A stretch of DNA of 32,402 nucleotides from DASVXQ01 sp046727955 (GTDB lineage Bacteria; Actinomycetota; CALGFH01): assembly GCA_046727955.1 (NCBI GenBank), contig JBKPDO010000056.1:1-32402 (forward strand). The letters are read 5' to 3'. The notes under the pieces were generated by a model, which saw only the letters and a program-made list of their open reading frames with translations, did not search any database and had not been told where the DNA came from. A program made the position numbers and the translations under genes. This document shows, piece by piece, positions 1 to 7,442 of the stretch. The first letter of the stretch is position 1. Every line of letters begins with the position of its first letter.

Positions 1-1
1 C

Positions 2-121
2 GCCTGGCTGGGACGGTTCCGCCGGCTCAGCAAGGACTACGAGTACCTCCCGGCGACCTCCGAGGCGGTGATCCACCTGGCCACTATCCAGCTCCTGGTA
101 CGCCGCCTCGCCACCAGCTGA
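2..121 (+). CDS. IS5-family transposase, 3' end (cut by window edge)
   Basis: Only the last 39 residues are visible, open at the left edge and ending in TGA. The segment contains FRRLSKDYEYLPATSEAVIH, which I recognise as the C-terminal region of actinobacterial IS5-type DDE transposases, where this region lies close to the catalytic Glu. The bases that follow (about 122-150) would hold the right terminal inverted repeat, but without the left end I cannot define it. Whether the copy is intact cannot be judged here. Confidence 0.7.
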   Translation, partial: AWLGRFRRLSKDYEYLPATSEAVIHLATIQLLVRRLATS

Positions 122-354
122 CCCTTCTCAGACACCCTCTACAGAAGCTCGCCCTTCCGGGTGACAGCGCCGAGGCCGTGCAGCCCAATGAGCTGCGGAG
201 GCGCCGTCCGTGCCTCTCACGGGAACGGGCGATCCTCTGTAAGGTACTGTAAGTGGTTCGGATCGTAAGTTCGTACGTGGTCGCGTGCGCGGCTAGCCTG
301 CTCGGCCTGCTGCATTCGGCGGGGCCTGCCGAGGCGAAGCGGAGGCGTCCGACG

Positions 355-1563
355 TTACGCCCGGCAGGCCTCCAGCAGCCGCACCGGACGGGCGAACCCC
401 TTGAGCTGTACCTCCCCCACGGCCGCGAAGGCTACGCCCTCGGGTGAGGCCGACTCGACCACGCTGTCGCTGACCAGGACCTGCCCCGCACCGGCGCGGG
501 CGGCGATGCGGGCCGCCAGGTTCACGGTGCGGCCGAAGTAGTCGCCGCCCTGGGCCACCACCGGCCCGGCCGCGACCCCGACGTGCGCCGGCGGCAGGCC
601 GGCCTGGGGGAGCTGCGCCACCAGGTGTAGCGCCGCCAGCACCGCCCCTGCCGGCTCCCGGAAATGGACCATCACCCCGTCGCCCAGCCACTTCACCGGC
701 ACCCCGCCGTGCTCACGCGAGGACCGATTGACCAGCACCGCCAGCGACGCGGCCAGCTCGGCGGCGGCCTGGTCGCCCCGCTCTTCGGTAAGCCGGGTGT
801 AGCCCACCAGGTCAAGGAACGACATCGCGGGGACCCGCTCGGGCCGCCCCAGCACGCCGGCCCGTTCGAGTTCGTTCTCGATGTCCTCGACCAGGTCCTC
901 GGTCCACACCACCTCTTGTTGCCTGCGGTAGATGCCCATGAGCGCCCGGTCCACCAGTGGCAGGAACTCGGCGCCCAGCCGGGCGGCCAGCTCCATAGCA
1001 GTGCGCTGGTCGGCGCCGGACGCCCGCAGCGGCCCCGTGAACCGCGCCCGGTAGGCCTCGTGCTCGACGTTGGCGGCCAGCCGCAGGCCCTCCGCGTAGG
1101 CCCGGCCGATCCGGGTCAGCCAGGCCGGGTCGAAGAACCCGCTGGAGAAGCCGAGCCGCAGCAGCGGCACCACCTCCAGCTCGTCCTCCCTGATCGGCTC
1201 GTCGGGCGCCATCCGGGCAAACCCCATCGACTCCAGGACGCTGCCGAGCGTGTCCAGCGGGATGCCCGTCTCCTCGCTGACCGCTCGGTAGGTCCGCGCC
1301 GAGCGCACCGCCCACCGCCGGTACGGGGAGGCCTCCAGGAACGCGAACGACAGCCGGCCCGCCCGGATCGCCGACGCGATCCCGTCCATCGGCAGCCCGG
1401 CCTGCTCGCACGCCGTGGCCAGGCGGACCTTCTGCACATCCGTCTCCAGGAACGGGCCGGCCCCGTCGCGGGCCACCAGGATGCCGAGGTCGACCAGCCG
1501 CTCGACCTCGGCCGCTGTCGTGCCGGCGAGGTCGGCGAGCGCCGATGCCGAGAGCCCATTCAT
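355..1563 (-). CDS. MerR-like HTH / class III nucleotide cyclase fusion
   Basis: The 402-residue protein has no signal peptide or membrane segment. Residues about 5-75 resemble a MerR-type winged helix-turn-helix (ALADLAGTTAAEVERLVDLG). Residues about 76-240 form an uncharacterised helical middle found in actinobacterial adenylate cyclase regulatory proteins. Residues 245-400 are a class III nucleotidyl cyclase catalytic domain. Both metal-binding aspartates are present (D251 in FLDLVGYT and D295 in LGDGV), as are the purine-contacting Lys K291 and the transition-state residues N348 and R352. The second purine-selecting position, three residues before N348, is Arg (R345) instead of the usual Asp or Thr, so ATP/GTP preference is uncertain. 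The start has GGATGG about 7 bases upstream. It probably makes a cyclic nucleotide in the cytosol under control of its N-terminal region, but DNA binding is unproven. Confidence 0.85.
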   Translation of the reverse strand: MNGLSASALADLAGTTAAEVERLVDLGILVARDGAGPFLETDVQKVRLATACEQAGLPMDGIASAIRAGRLSFAFLEASPYRRWAVRSARTYRAVSEETGIPLDTLGSVLESMGFARMAPDEPIREDELEVVPLLRLGFSSGFFDPAWLTRIGRAYAEGLRLAANVEHEAYRARFTGPLRASGADQRTAMELAARLGAEFLPLVDRALMGIYRRQQEVVWTEDLVEDIENELERAGVLGRPERVPAMSFLDLVGYTRLTEERGDQAAAELAASLAVLVNRSSREHGGVPVKWLGDGVMVHFREPAGAVLAALHLVAQLPQAGLPPAHVGVAAGPVVAQGGDYFGRTVNLAARIAARAGAGQVLVSDSVVESASPEGVAFAAVGEVQLKGFARPVRLLEACRA

Positions 1564-1977
1564 GCCGCCACCATCCTATGAGCGGTGCAACCCGCTCGGC
1601 GAGCGTCGCGCCGTCCCAGGTCGGCACCTGGCTTGGGTGCCGCCAGCCGGGGCTGACGGCCACGTCCCGAGAAGCTGTGGATCGCGCCTGTTGGCTGTGC
1701 GCAAACGACCCCAGACTTGGAAGGAAAGCAGCCGACGTGCGCTCAGGACTGTCCCGGCAGGCTGTCAAGGTCGTTCGTCCGTGGGGCGCTCCACCTTGAC
1801 AGCCGGCATCGGTGCCCCACCTGCACCACGATACCCGGGGCGATCATGTTGGCCAGTACGCCGGGGGAGGAGGGGTCCTCCCCCAGTCCCCCGCCTCGTG
1901 TACCGTCCAGCCAAGGGCCAGCGGCCCGGCTGCGGTCACGTCGCAGGCGGGCCGCCGGCGGCACCCTGCTGCTCCCG
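1564..1977. other. 414-base intergenic stretch without a convincing gene
   Basis: No reading frame here resembles a known protein on either strand. The notable content is a perfect 12-base inverted repeat at 1760-1804 (listed separately). The 5' half presumably holds the promoter of the cyclase gene that starts at 1563 and runs left. Confidence 0.5.
1760..1804. repeat. Perfect 12-bp inverted repeat, 21-base loop
   Basis: GGCTGTCAAGGT (1760-1771) is matched exactly by its reverse complement ACCTTGACAGCC (1793-1804). The element could be a hairpin in RNA, the paired ends of a very small insertion remnant, or a protein-binding site. There is no T-run on either side, so a classical intrinsic terminator is unlikely. 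Confidence 0.6.
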
Positions 1978-3093
1978 CTACGCGGTGATGCGCACGACGG
2001 AGCCGAGCCCTATGGAGGCGGGCGCAATGCTCCAGTTGGAGACGTACAGCGACCCATCCGACCCGGCGGCAAAGCCTCCCGGGAAGGACAGGCCGCCGGC
2101 GACGGTGACCGGCGAGGTGCTGTGCGGTGGGACGCGGACGACCCTGCCGGTTTCCGGCGCAGCGTAGTCGAGGCCAAGCGTTGAGAACTCAGTCGCGTAG
2201 AAGTTCCCGTCCGGGCCGAACCCGCAGCCGGTGACGGCGGTCAGACCCGTCGCCCACTTGGTGAGCGGAGTCGCCTCTCCCGCAGCGAAGCGCCAGATCG
2301 AGGCCGAGCCGGGCGGGTTCCCCGCGCCGGTCAGCTGTCCCACGTACAGCGCACCGTCGGGGCCGCGATCGATACAGGTGGGGACGGCGTCCGAAACCGG
2401 CGGGTTCGGGATGAACGCCTCGACGCTCACGGCGCCGTTGGCCCCAACCCGGTCGATCGTGTTGGACGCCGCGTCGACGACCCACTGCGCGCCCGGGCCG
2501 GCGAGCACGCCGTACGGGTTCGCCTCGGGGAACTGGTCGGGCACGAGCTCCTTGTGATCGGCGCTCCACTGGAAGTCGGTGTGCCCGACGTCGGCGACGA
2601 CCTTCCAGTGACCGCTGGGAGTGGCCTGGATCAGCCGGCCGGCCTGCGCCTTCAGGGCGGCCGTGAGCTCGGCCGAGAAGGCCCCTTCGGGAATCTCATC
2701 GGACGCCCCGGCCATGATGCCGTACAGGGTCCCGTTGCCGAGGAAGGAGATGCCGTCCAGACCGGTCGCCGCGAAGCCTCCCTCGGCGGAGACGGAGGCC
2801 AGCCCCGACACGACGCGGTGTGCGGTACCCGCTGCGATGTCGACGACGCTGAGGCCGCTGGTGAGGCCGGGGCAGGTGGTGCCCTCCGGCCCGCCCGGAA
2901 CGCAGTGGGGGCCGCCGGAGCCGGCCTCGGCGACGTAGAGCCGGCCGTTGGGGCTGAATGCAAGGTCGCGCGGGTTGTCGAGTCCGCTGACGACGGTGGT
3001 GAACGAGGCGGTATCGGCCGCAGCGGTCGCTGAGGTGATGCCAAGCAGCGAGACCCCTGCGACTGCCGCCATGAACAAGCGCCGTAGGCGCAT
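1978..3093 (-). CDS. Secreted ScyD/ScyE-like beta-propeller protein
   Basis: The product has 371 residues. It begins MRLRRLFMAAVAGVSLLG and ends its signal peptide near TATAAADTAS, so export by Sec is expected. The mature part carries repeated propeller blades with NPRDLAFSPNGRLYVAEAG, GPDGALYVGQLTG, GPDGNFYATEF and SDGSLYVSNWS. This pattern is typical of ScyD/ScyE family proteins; the name comes from scytonemin clusters, but most bacterial members have no assigned reaction. I chose the ATG at 3093 over one 18 codons upstream because GGGGAGG lies 5 bases before it and the signal peptide then begins at residue 1. It stands alone, with no partner gene on the same strand nearby. Confidence 0.85.
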   Translation of the reverse strand: MRLRRLFMAAVAGVSLLGITSATAAADTASFTTVVSGLDNPRDLAFSPNGRLYVAEAGSGGPHCVPGGPEGTTCPGLTSGLSVVDIAAGTAHRVVSGLASVSAEGGFAATGLDGISFLGNGTLYGIMAGASDEIPEGAFSAELTAALKAQAGRLIQATPSGHWKVVADVGHTDFQWSADHKELVPDQFPEANPYGVLAGPGAQWVVDAASNTIDRVGANGAVSVEAFIPNPPVSDAVPTCIDRGPDGALYVGQLTGAGNPPGSASIWRFAAGEATPLTKWATGLTAVTGCGFGPDGNFYATEFSTLGLDYAAPETGRVVRVPPHSTSPVTVAGGLSFPGGFAAGSDGSLYVSNWSIAPASIGLGSVVRITA

Positions 3094-3446
3094 GACTGCC
3101 TCCCCTCGATTGCGACCAGCGCAACGCTGCCGCTCCCGGGCGGACACTACGTTCTATCCGCCGGTGTGACAAGGCCACGGGTGGCTTGTGGGGCTGGCGA
3201 TGGAGAGGCCGGGAAGCGAGGCTGCTGGGAAATCCGGGAGATCCCGACCTTCCGCAGGTTTACGAGCGTCGTCTGCTCCGGCGGCGGTTGCTTGTAGAGG
3301 CGCTGTTGCGTTGCGCCAAGCCAAGGCATGGGGGAGCCGCGATCTCCACCTGGGTCGTCTGGCCTCAGATCGCCATGGCTAGCTCGTCGAACGCGACGGC
3401 CACCCGCCGGTTCGCCGGCTCCTCAGCGGCCAGCTCGTAGCACGGC
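3094..3446. other. Intergenic stretch, possible 3' end of a lost gene
   Basis: No complete gene is visible. On the minus strand, a frame ending in TGA at 3365-3367 reads CYELAAEEPANRRVAVAFDE and then LAMAI, which looks like a protein C-terminus, but I do not recognise the family. The region just left of 3160 holds the promoter side of the propeller gene. Confidence 0.35.
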
Positions 3447-3920
3447 TTGGGGGCCCAGACCCTGACCACCACGGTGCTGCGCACCACCGACAGCGGGCGA
3501 ACGTGGCGGTCCGCCGTCGCCTGCCCGATGCATTACGGTCCCCGCGACCTCACGGTCGACGTGCGGCAACCCTGGGTCGTCTACGCCGGATGTGATTCCT
3601 ACGGCGTCTACCGCAGCCTCGACAGCGGGGCGACCTGGCGGCGGATCACACCGAACGCGATCGAAACCGTGACTGAGGTGGTGGTCGACCCGGCCGACTC
3701 GCGGCGGCTGTATGCCGGCACGTACACCGGCAGCGGCGTCTCCGGGGTCTACCGCAGCACCGACCGCGGAACCACGTGGACCCGGTTCAGCACCGGGATG
3801 ACGACGACCTGGACACACGCGCTCGCGATCACCTCGACCTCGTCAGCGCTGCACGCCGGCACGACGGGCTACGGCCTGGATGGCGGGGGCGGCGGGGTCT
3901 TCACCTACCGCCTGAAGTAG
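3447..3920 (+). pseudogene. BNR/Asp-box repeat protein fragment
   Basis: Three Asp boxes (S/T-x-D-x-G-x-T-W) are visible: TTDSGRTW, SLDSGATW and STDRGTTW, spaced as in the blades of sialidase- or xyloglucanase-type propellers. The frame opens directly after an in-frame TAG at 3438-3440, there is no good ribosome site for the TTG at 3447, and no signal peptide precedes it. This is most simply the last third of a longer secreted propeller gene that lost its 5' part. The C-terminus (GGGGGVFTYRLK, TAG) looks natural. Confidence 0.65.
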
Positions 3921-4070
3921 CCCGCTGCCCGCGGTCGCGCGCCACGTTCCCGACCTCAGGGAGAGTGACAGCTCGGGGCGACTCCGACCGTGCAGGAGCG
4001 GGATTCCGCCGCTGATACGGCCGACTCCTACGGCCCTTGAACGGAACGCGATCAGTCGCGGGCCCGTAGG

Positions 4071-4353
4071 GTTCAGAGCCCGGCCGGGTGTGCTGAGCAG
4101 CGATGACCCGGTAAGGGACAATCGGCCGATGACACTGTCCTTCCTGTACCTCATGACGCGCCGGCTTGTCGGCATGCTGCTCGGACGCCTCCGCGGCGAG
4201 CACGCCAAGGACGTCGAGATCGCCGTCCTGCGCCACCAGCTGGATGTGCTGCGCCGCCAGGTCAAGCGAGCCGAGTTCCGACCCGCCGACCGTGCGGTGC
4301 TCACCGTACTGAGTCGAGCGCTTCCCCGCTCAAACTGGGCAGCCTTCCTCGTG
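4071..4353 (+). mobile_element. Remnant of integrase-core transposase: left end and N-terminus
   Basis: The ATG at 4129 opens MTLSFLYLMTRRLVG, followed by KDVEIAVLRHQLDVLRRQVK and FRPADRAVLTVLSRALPR. This is the conserved N-terminus of an actinobacterial IS3/IS481-like integrase-core transposase, a helical region that precedes the DDE domain. Similarity stops near NWAAFLVT at about 4353; the DDE domain is absent. The 60 bases before the ATG are clearly related to 9587-9646, showing that both copies keep the element's left flank. It is non-functional. Confidence 0.7.
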
Positions 4354-4475
4354 ACGCGGACCCGATGCTCGGCCAGGCGGCCGAGCTTGCGAGGGTGCTC
4401 GCCCACGCCCACCAGGGAGCCGCGACACAGCTGATCGAAGAGGGCTGGGCCCACGCCCGGAAGTACTTAAGTTGA
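4353..4475 (+). pseudogene. C-terminal fragment, possibly GAF-domain protein
   Basis: Directly after the transposase remnant, in another frame, an open stretch reads DADPMLGQAAELARVLAHAH and then IEEGWAHARKYLS before TGA. It resembles the loop around a GAF domain in actinobacterial signalling proteins (the HARKYFSLS motif), but only 40 residues remain and there is no start. The call rests on remembered family resemblance and is weak. Confidence 0.3.
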
Positions 4476-4612
4476 CATTCCGGGCACTACAGCCTGCAGC
4501 GGATGACGGTGGTCGCGGGATGACCCGACCGCTCCCCAGACAAGGCATGTGTCGCCCGGCCCTTGCACCTGCCCCTCACTCACCCGCCCAGGAGTTCTTC
4601 AGGGCGAAGTAG

Positions 4613-5203
4613 CTAGGCGTGTGCCCGCCACGCCCGCTCGATCTCTCGCATTATCGACGGATACACGATCAGGTGCCGGAACGGCTTGATCACGGCCATG
4701 TAGGCGGTCCCGAGCACTCCATTTGGCTTCACCAAGACGGCCATCTGCCCGCGGTAGCCGCCGGTCCCGTCCGGGACCCAGCCGATGTGCATGACCCCGT
4801 GCATGGTCCGGTTGGCGATCTCCGCCGCCCACTCGTGCTTGAGCAGGTACAGCGAGGTGAAGGGCAGCGCGTCAAAGTCCGGGCCGGATGGGACGTCGCG
4901 CAGATCCGCCGGCAACCGGTCGCGGAGCGTCGGCACCCTGGAGCCGAGGCCGGCGTCCGGGCCGTCCCAACCGAGCAGCCCCCCGATCTTCCACCGGATC
5001 GCGAAGAGCATGCGGACGGCGCCGGAGGAACTTCGCGACGGGTCGGCTGAGGCAAACCGGTGCACCAGCCGAGGGAAGTCGTCCGGGCCGCCTGGTGTCG
5101 CCAGCGCCCACACGTCTTCGAGCCGGAAGTCGCGGGTGAGCTCGTGGATCCGCCAGGGCCGGGAGGTGTGCGCAGTGTTCGGGAGCTTCATCGGGAGCTT
5201 CAT
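4613..5203 (-). CDS. DUF2867 domain protein
   Basis: The protein has 196 residues. The body (RDFRLEDVWALATPGGPDD, LPFTSLYLLKHEWAAEIANR, MHGVMHIGWVPDGTGGYRG, KPFRHLIVYPSIMREIERAW) matches the DUF2867 family, predicted to fold as a SRPBCC-like helix-grip domain that binds a small hydrophobic ligand. No enzyme activity is established. Two ATGs occur, at 5203 and 5191, because the first codons are a repeat (MKLP MKLP). The ribosome site is poor for both, with GGAGGA 14 bases upstream of the first. It lies downstream of the tautomerase gene on the same strand, 86 bases away across a hairpin, and is probably in the same TetR-controlled operon. Confidence 0.75.
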   Translation of the reverse strand: MKLPMKLPNTAHTSRPWRIHELTRDFRLEDVWALATPGGPDDFPRLVHRFASADPSRSSSGAVRMLFAIRWKIGGLLGWDGPDAGLGSRVPTLRDRLPADLRDVPSGPDFDALPFTSLYLLKHEWAAEIANRTMHGVMHIGWVPDGTGGYRGQMAVLVKPNGVLGTAYMAVIKPFRHLIVYPSIMREIERAWRAHA

Positions 5204-5245
5204 CGTGGACCGAGGAGTCCTCCAACAACGAGCGGGAGTGGCGTT

Positions 5246-5279
5246 GGGCGCTCCCGGCCACAGGCGGCCGAAAGCGCCC
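5246..5279 (-). terminator. Hairpin between tautomerase and DUF2867 genes
   Basis: A two-part stem: GGGCGCT (5246-5252) pairs with AGCGCCC (5273-5279), and inside it GGCC pairs with GGCC around a 6-base loop, with a 3x3 internal bulge. There is no U-run, so it may act as a partial terminator or as a processing structure that lowers expression of the downstream gene. Confidence 0.45.
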
Positions 5280-5289
5280 CCCCGCAGCT

Positions 5290-5814
5290 TCAGGCCAGTG
5301 CTGACCGCGTAGTCTGGGCGGCCTCGAGCAGCGCGTGCGCCTGCTCGCGACGCCGCTCGGCGAGGCGCTCTTCGCCGTAGCGGCGACCGGCGTTCCCGAT
5401 GACGAACTCGGCGATGTCCGGCAGGGTGATGACGCGCCCGCCGAGACCGCCCCACGTGCCGTCCGGCACCTCGAAGGTGAAGACCCACACGCGCCCCTCC
5501 GGGTCGGGCCACCTGCCGCCCTCGGCCTCCACCAGCGCCTCGGTCATCGCCTTGGTGACGGCCGCGCGGCGCTTGTTGTCGTACTGGCCTTCGGGGACCT
5601 GGCAGACGAACTTGTAGTGCGGCGCCTCGGCCGGGGCGCCGGCGACGTACGTCTCGTGGCGGTGCACGAACACCCACGCGAGCGAGCGGGCCCGCTCGTT
5701 GGTCGGACGGGCGCCCTCGTGCTCGAGCAGCAGGTCGGTGCAGGTGCCAAGCAGCTTGCGCTCGGCCTGCGGCGTGAGAGCTCCCTCGGGGATGTATGCG
5801 TCCAGCATCGGCAT
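5290..5814 (-). CDS. Tautomerase superfamily protein (double domain)
   Basis: The 174-residue protein begins MPMLDAYIPEGALTPQAERK, so after Met removal Pro is N-terminal, the catalytic base of the 4-oxalocrotonate tautomerase/MIF superfamily. A second beta-alpha-beta unit begins near HYKFVCQVPEGQYDNKRR and ends with DGTWGGLGGRVITLPDIAEF, giving the two-module length seen in fused members such as MSAD- and CaaD-like proteins. The second module has no N-terminal Pro. Substrate is unknown; tautomerisation of a keto/enol acid or hydrolytic dehalogenation are the family options. GAGGAGGA lies about 6 bases before the ATG at 5814. It is the first gene of an operon divergent from tetR. Confidence 0.8.
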   Translation of the reverse strand: MPMLDAYIPEGALTPQAERKLLGTCTDLLLEHEGARPTNERARSLAWVFVHRHETYVAGAPAEAPHYKFVCQVPEGQYDNKRRAAVTKAMTEALVEAEGGRWPDPEGRVWVFTFEVPDGTWGGLGGRVITLPDIAEFVIGNAGRRYGEERLAERRREQAHALLEAAQTTRSALA

Positions 5815-5869
5815 CAGCTGTCCTCCTCAGAGCGGGCTGCAAGGCTCAGTCGGAACTTGGAACTGCAGT

Positions 5870-5895
5870 ATCATACATACATGCATGTACGTGAT
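5870..5895. promoter_or_regulatory. Probable TetR operator over the tetR start codon
   Basis: TACATGCATGTA (5878-5889) is a perfect 12-base palindrome, with imperfect outer arms ATCA (5870) and TGAT (5895). It lies in the 66-base divergent region and covers the proposed ATG of tetR (5881). A TetR dimer bound here could block both the tautomerase promoter and its own transcript. Confidence 0.6.
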
Positions 5896-6543
5896 GCATC
5901 TGATTTGAAGGGGCAGGCGCCGGCAGTTCGCCAGCGTTCGACCCAGGCTGCGCGGAGCGCCCGCACGCGGAGCGCGTTGCTTGAGTCGGCCGCGAGGGGC
6001 CTGTCCCGCTACGGCTACGGCAACCTGGTGCTCGAAGACGTGGCGCGCGGGGCCGGCTACACGCGCGGCGCCCTGTATCACCAGTTCAAGGACAAGGAGG
6101 AGCTGGCCCTGGCGGTGCTCGAGTGGGTCAACGAGACCTGGTGGCGCGAGGTGGGTGGGCCGGCCGACGAAGAGTCCGATCCGGTCGCTGCGCTGCTCGC
6201 GCTGGCGCGCGGTCACGCCGTCTACTGCCGGCGCGACGTTGCCCGCGTCATCATGGCGCTCAGGGTCGAGTTCAGCGGTCAGGACCATCCGGTTGGGCGC
6301 GAGATCAAGCGTGTTTCAAAAACGCTGGTCAAGCGCTGCGTCAGCCTGATCGACGCGGGGCGCAGAGACGGGTCGATTCCACCCGGCCCGCCGGCCAAAG
6401 CGGTTGCGCTGGCGTTCTGGGGAGCGCTCGAGGGCGCCGTGATTGCGCTCGCTGGGCAAGCACCGCACGACGAGCTACTGGCCGCCCGCGTGGCCGTGGG
6501 CGTGCTCGGGCTGGAGAGTCCGCCAGCACGCCCACCCACCTGA
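5881..6543 (+). CDS. TetR-family repressor
   Basis: The product has 220 residues. The N-terminal DNA-binding domain is clear: TRSALLESAARGLSRYGYGN then LVLEDVARGAGYTRGALYHQ and FKDKEELALAVLEWV (about residues 29-85). The rest is the all-helical ligand-binding domain (FWGALEGAVIALAGQ near the end). The ATG at 5881 gives the usual short N-terminal arm but has no Shine-Dalgarno sequence, so the mRNA may be leaderless or start at another codon such as the TTG at 5905. Divergent placement beside the tautomerase-DUF2867 operon suggests it represses that operon and itself, and is released by a small organic ligand. Confidence 0.85.
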   Translation: MHVRDASDLKGQAPAVRQRSTQAARSARTRSALLESAARGLSRYGYGNLVLEDVARGAGYTRGALYHQFKDKEELALAVLEWVNETWWREVGGPADEESDPVAALLALARGHAVYCRRDVARVIMALRVEFSGQDHPVGREIKRVSKTLVKRCVSLIDAGRRDGSIPPGPPAKAVALAFWGALEGAVIALAGQAPHDELLAARVAVGVLGLESPPARPPT

Positions 6544-6650
6544 CGGATCCGATCAGGAGAACCCGAGCGATGGCTGGATGCTGAGAGGCGATCCGTCGCA
6601 TGACCGTCGACACTCCGGCCCGGACGGCATCGACCACCAGGGTGCGGCCG

Positions 6651-7166
6651 CTACCAGTGGCCGCGGTGCACGACGTCGGTGAACGGGCGCCGGTCGGGCC
6701 GCTGGATCGGCGTGAGCGGACGGTCGGCAGGAACGCCGAGGGCGATCAGCAAGGGGCAGAACCGGTCCTCGGGAAAGCCCAGCAGGCGCCGCGCGAGCTC
6801 CTGGTCACGGACGCCGGCATGGGCGCTGCCGATGCCGAGGTCGGCGGCGGCCAGCATGACGCTCATCGTCGCCTGGCCCAGGTCGAGCTGGATCAGGTCG
6901 CGCGTCTGGGCGTCGTCGGACCTCGGAGCCACCAGCGCGATCGTCGCCGCCGACCTGGCGACGTGGCGGGCGGCGGGTCCCACCCTGGCAAGCTGCGCGA
7001 GCTCCTTCCGGTCGGTGCAGACGACGAAGTCCCACGCCTGCTGGTTGCCGGCGGAGGGGGCGCGCCGCGCGGCCTCCAGGATCCGGTCCAGGTCCTCGGG
7101 CGCGATCGCCCGCTCGCTGTAGGACCGCACGTTGCGCCGGGACCTGATCGCATCCCAGGTCTCCAT
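6651..7166 (-). CDS. Nitroreductase-family flavoprotein
   Basis: The 171-residue protein starts METWDAIRSRRNVRSYSER and contains RRAPSAGNQQAWDFVV, the FMN phosphate and isoalloxazine contacts of NfsB/FRP-like nitroreductases, and LDLGQATMSVMLAAADLGIG in the dimer core. It is expected to be an FMN-dependent NAD(P)H oxidoreductase acting on nitro compounds, quinones or an unknown substrate. I chose ATG 7166 because GGGAGGT lies 6 bases upstream and the family starts here; a longer frame reaches 7241 but adds an unconserved Ala/Pro-rich stretch. The 276 bases upstream (7167-7442) hold no gene that I recognise. Confidence 0.85.
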   Translation of the reverse strand: METWDAIRSRRNVRSYSERAIAPEDLDRILEAARRAPSAGNQQAWDFVVCTDRKELAQLARVGPAARHVARSAATIALVAPRSDDAQTRDLIQLDLGQATMSVMLAAADLGIGSAHAGVRDQELARRLLGFPEDRFCPLLIALGVPADRPLTPIQRPDRRPFTDVVHRGHW

Positions 7167-7442
7167 GTCGACCTCCCGCAGACTCGTCCTGAGCGCCGGG
7201 CGTGGCGCCGGCGCCACCGCTGATGCCGCAGCCGGGGCCACGCTGGGGACCGTTGTCCCTGTCGGTGGCCGGCTTGGCGGCGGCGACGATGTTGTACCGG
7301 CCCACGCCCTGGTACTGCCACGTCTGGACGGCGGCCATCGCGTTGAGCACCCACCGCGCGGACCTGGTCCAGCAGCTCGCCGTGCTGGAACGTAGTGGTC
7401 GTGCGAGGGTGCCGTTCCTGTCGCTTCGCCTTCCGTCGTCGG

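Noticed and set aside
253..447. A GTG-started frame with a signal-peptide-like beginning (VVACAASLLGLLHSAG)
   Set aside because: It overlaps the 3' end of the well-supported cyclase gene on the other strand, has no good ribosome site, and the rest is an antisense shadow of that gene.
7167..7442. Short frames reading WYCHVWTAAIALSTHRADL (plus) and VQTWQYQGVGRYNIVAA (minus), possible transposase or gene tail
   Set aside because: Neither could be tied to a family, and both lack start signals and length.
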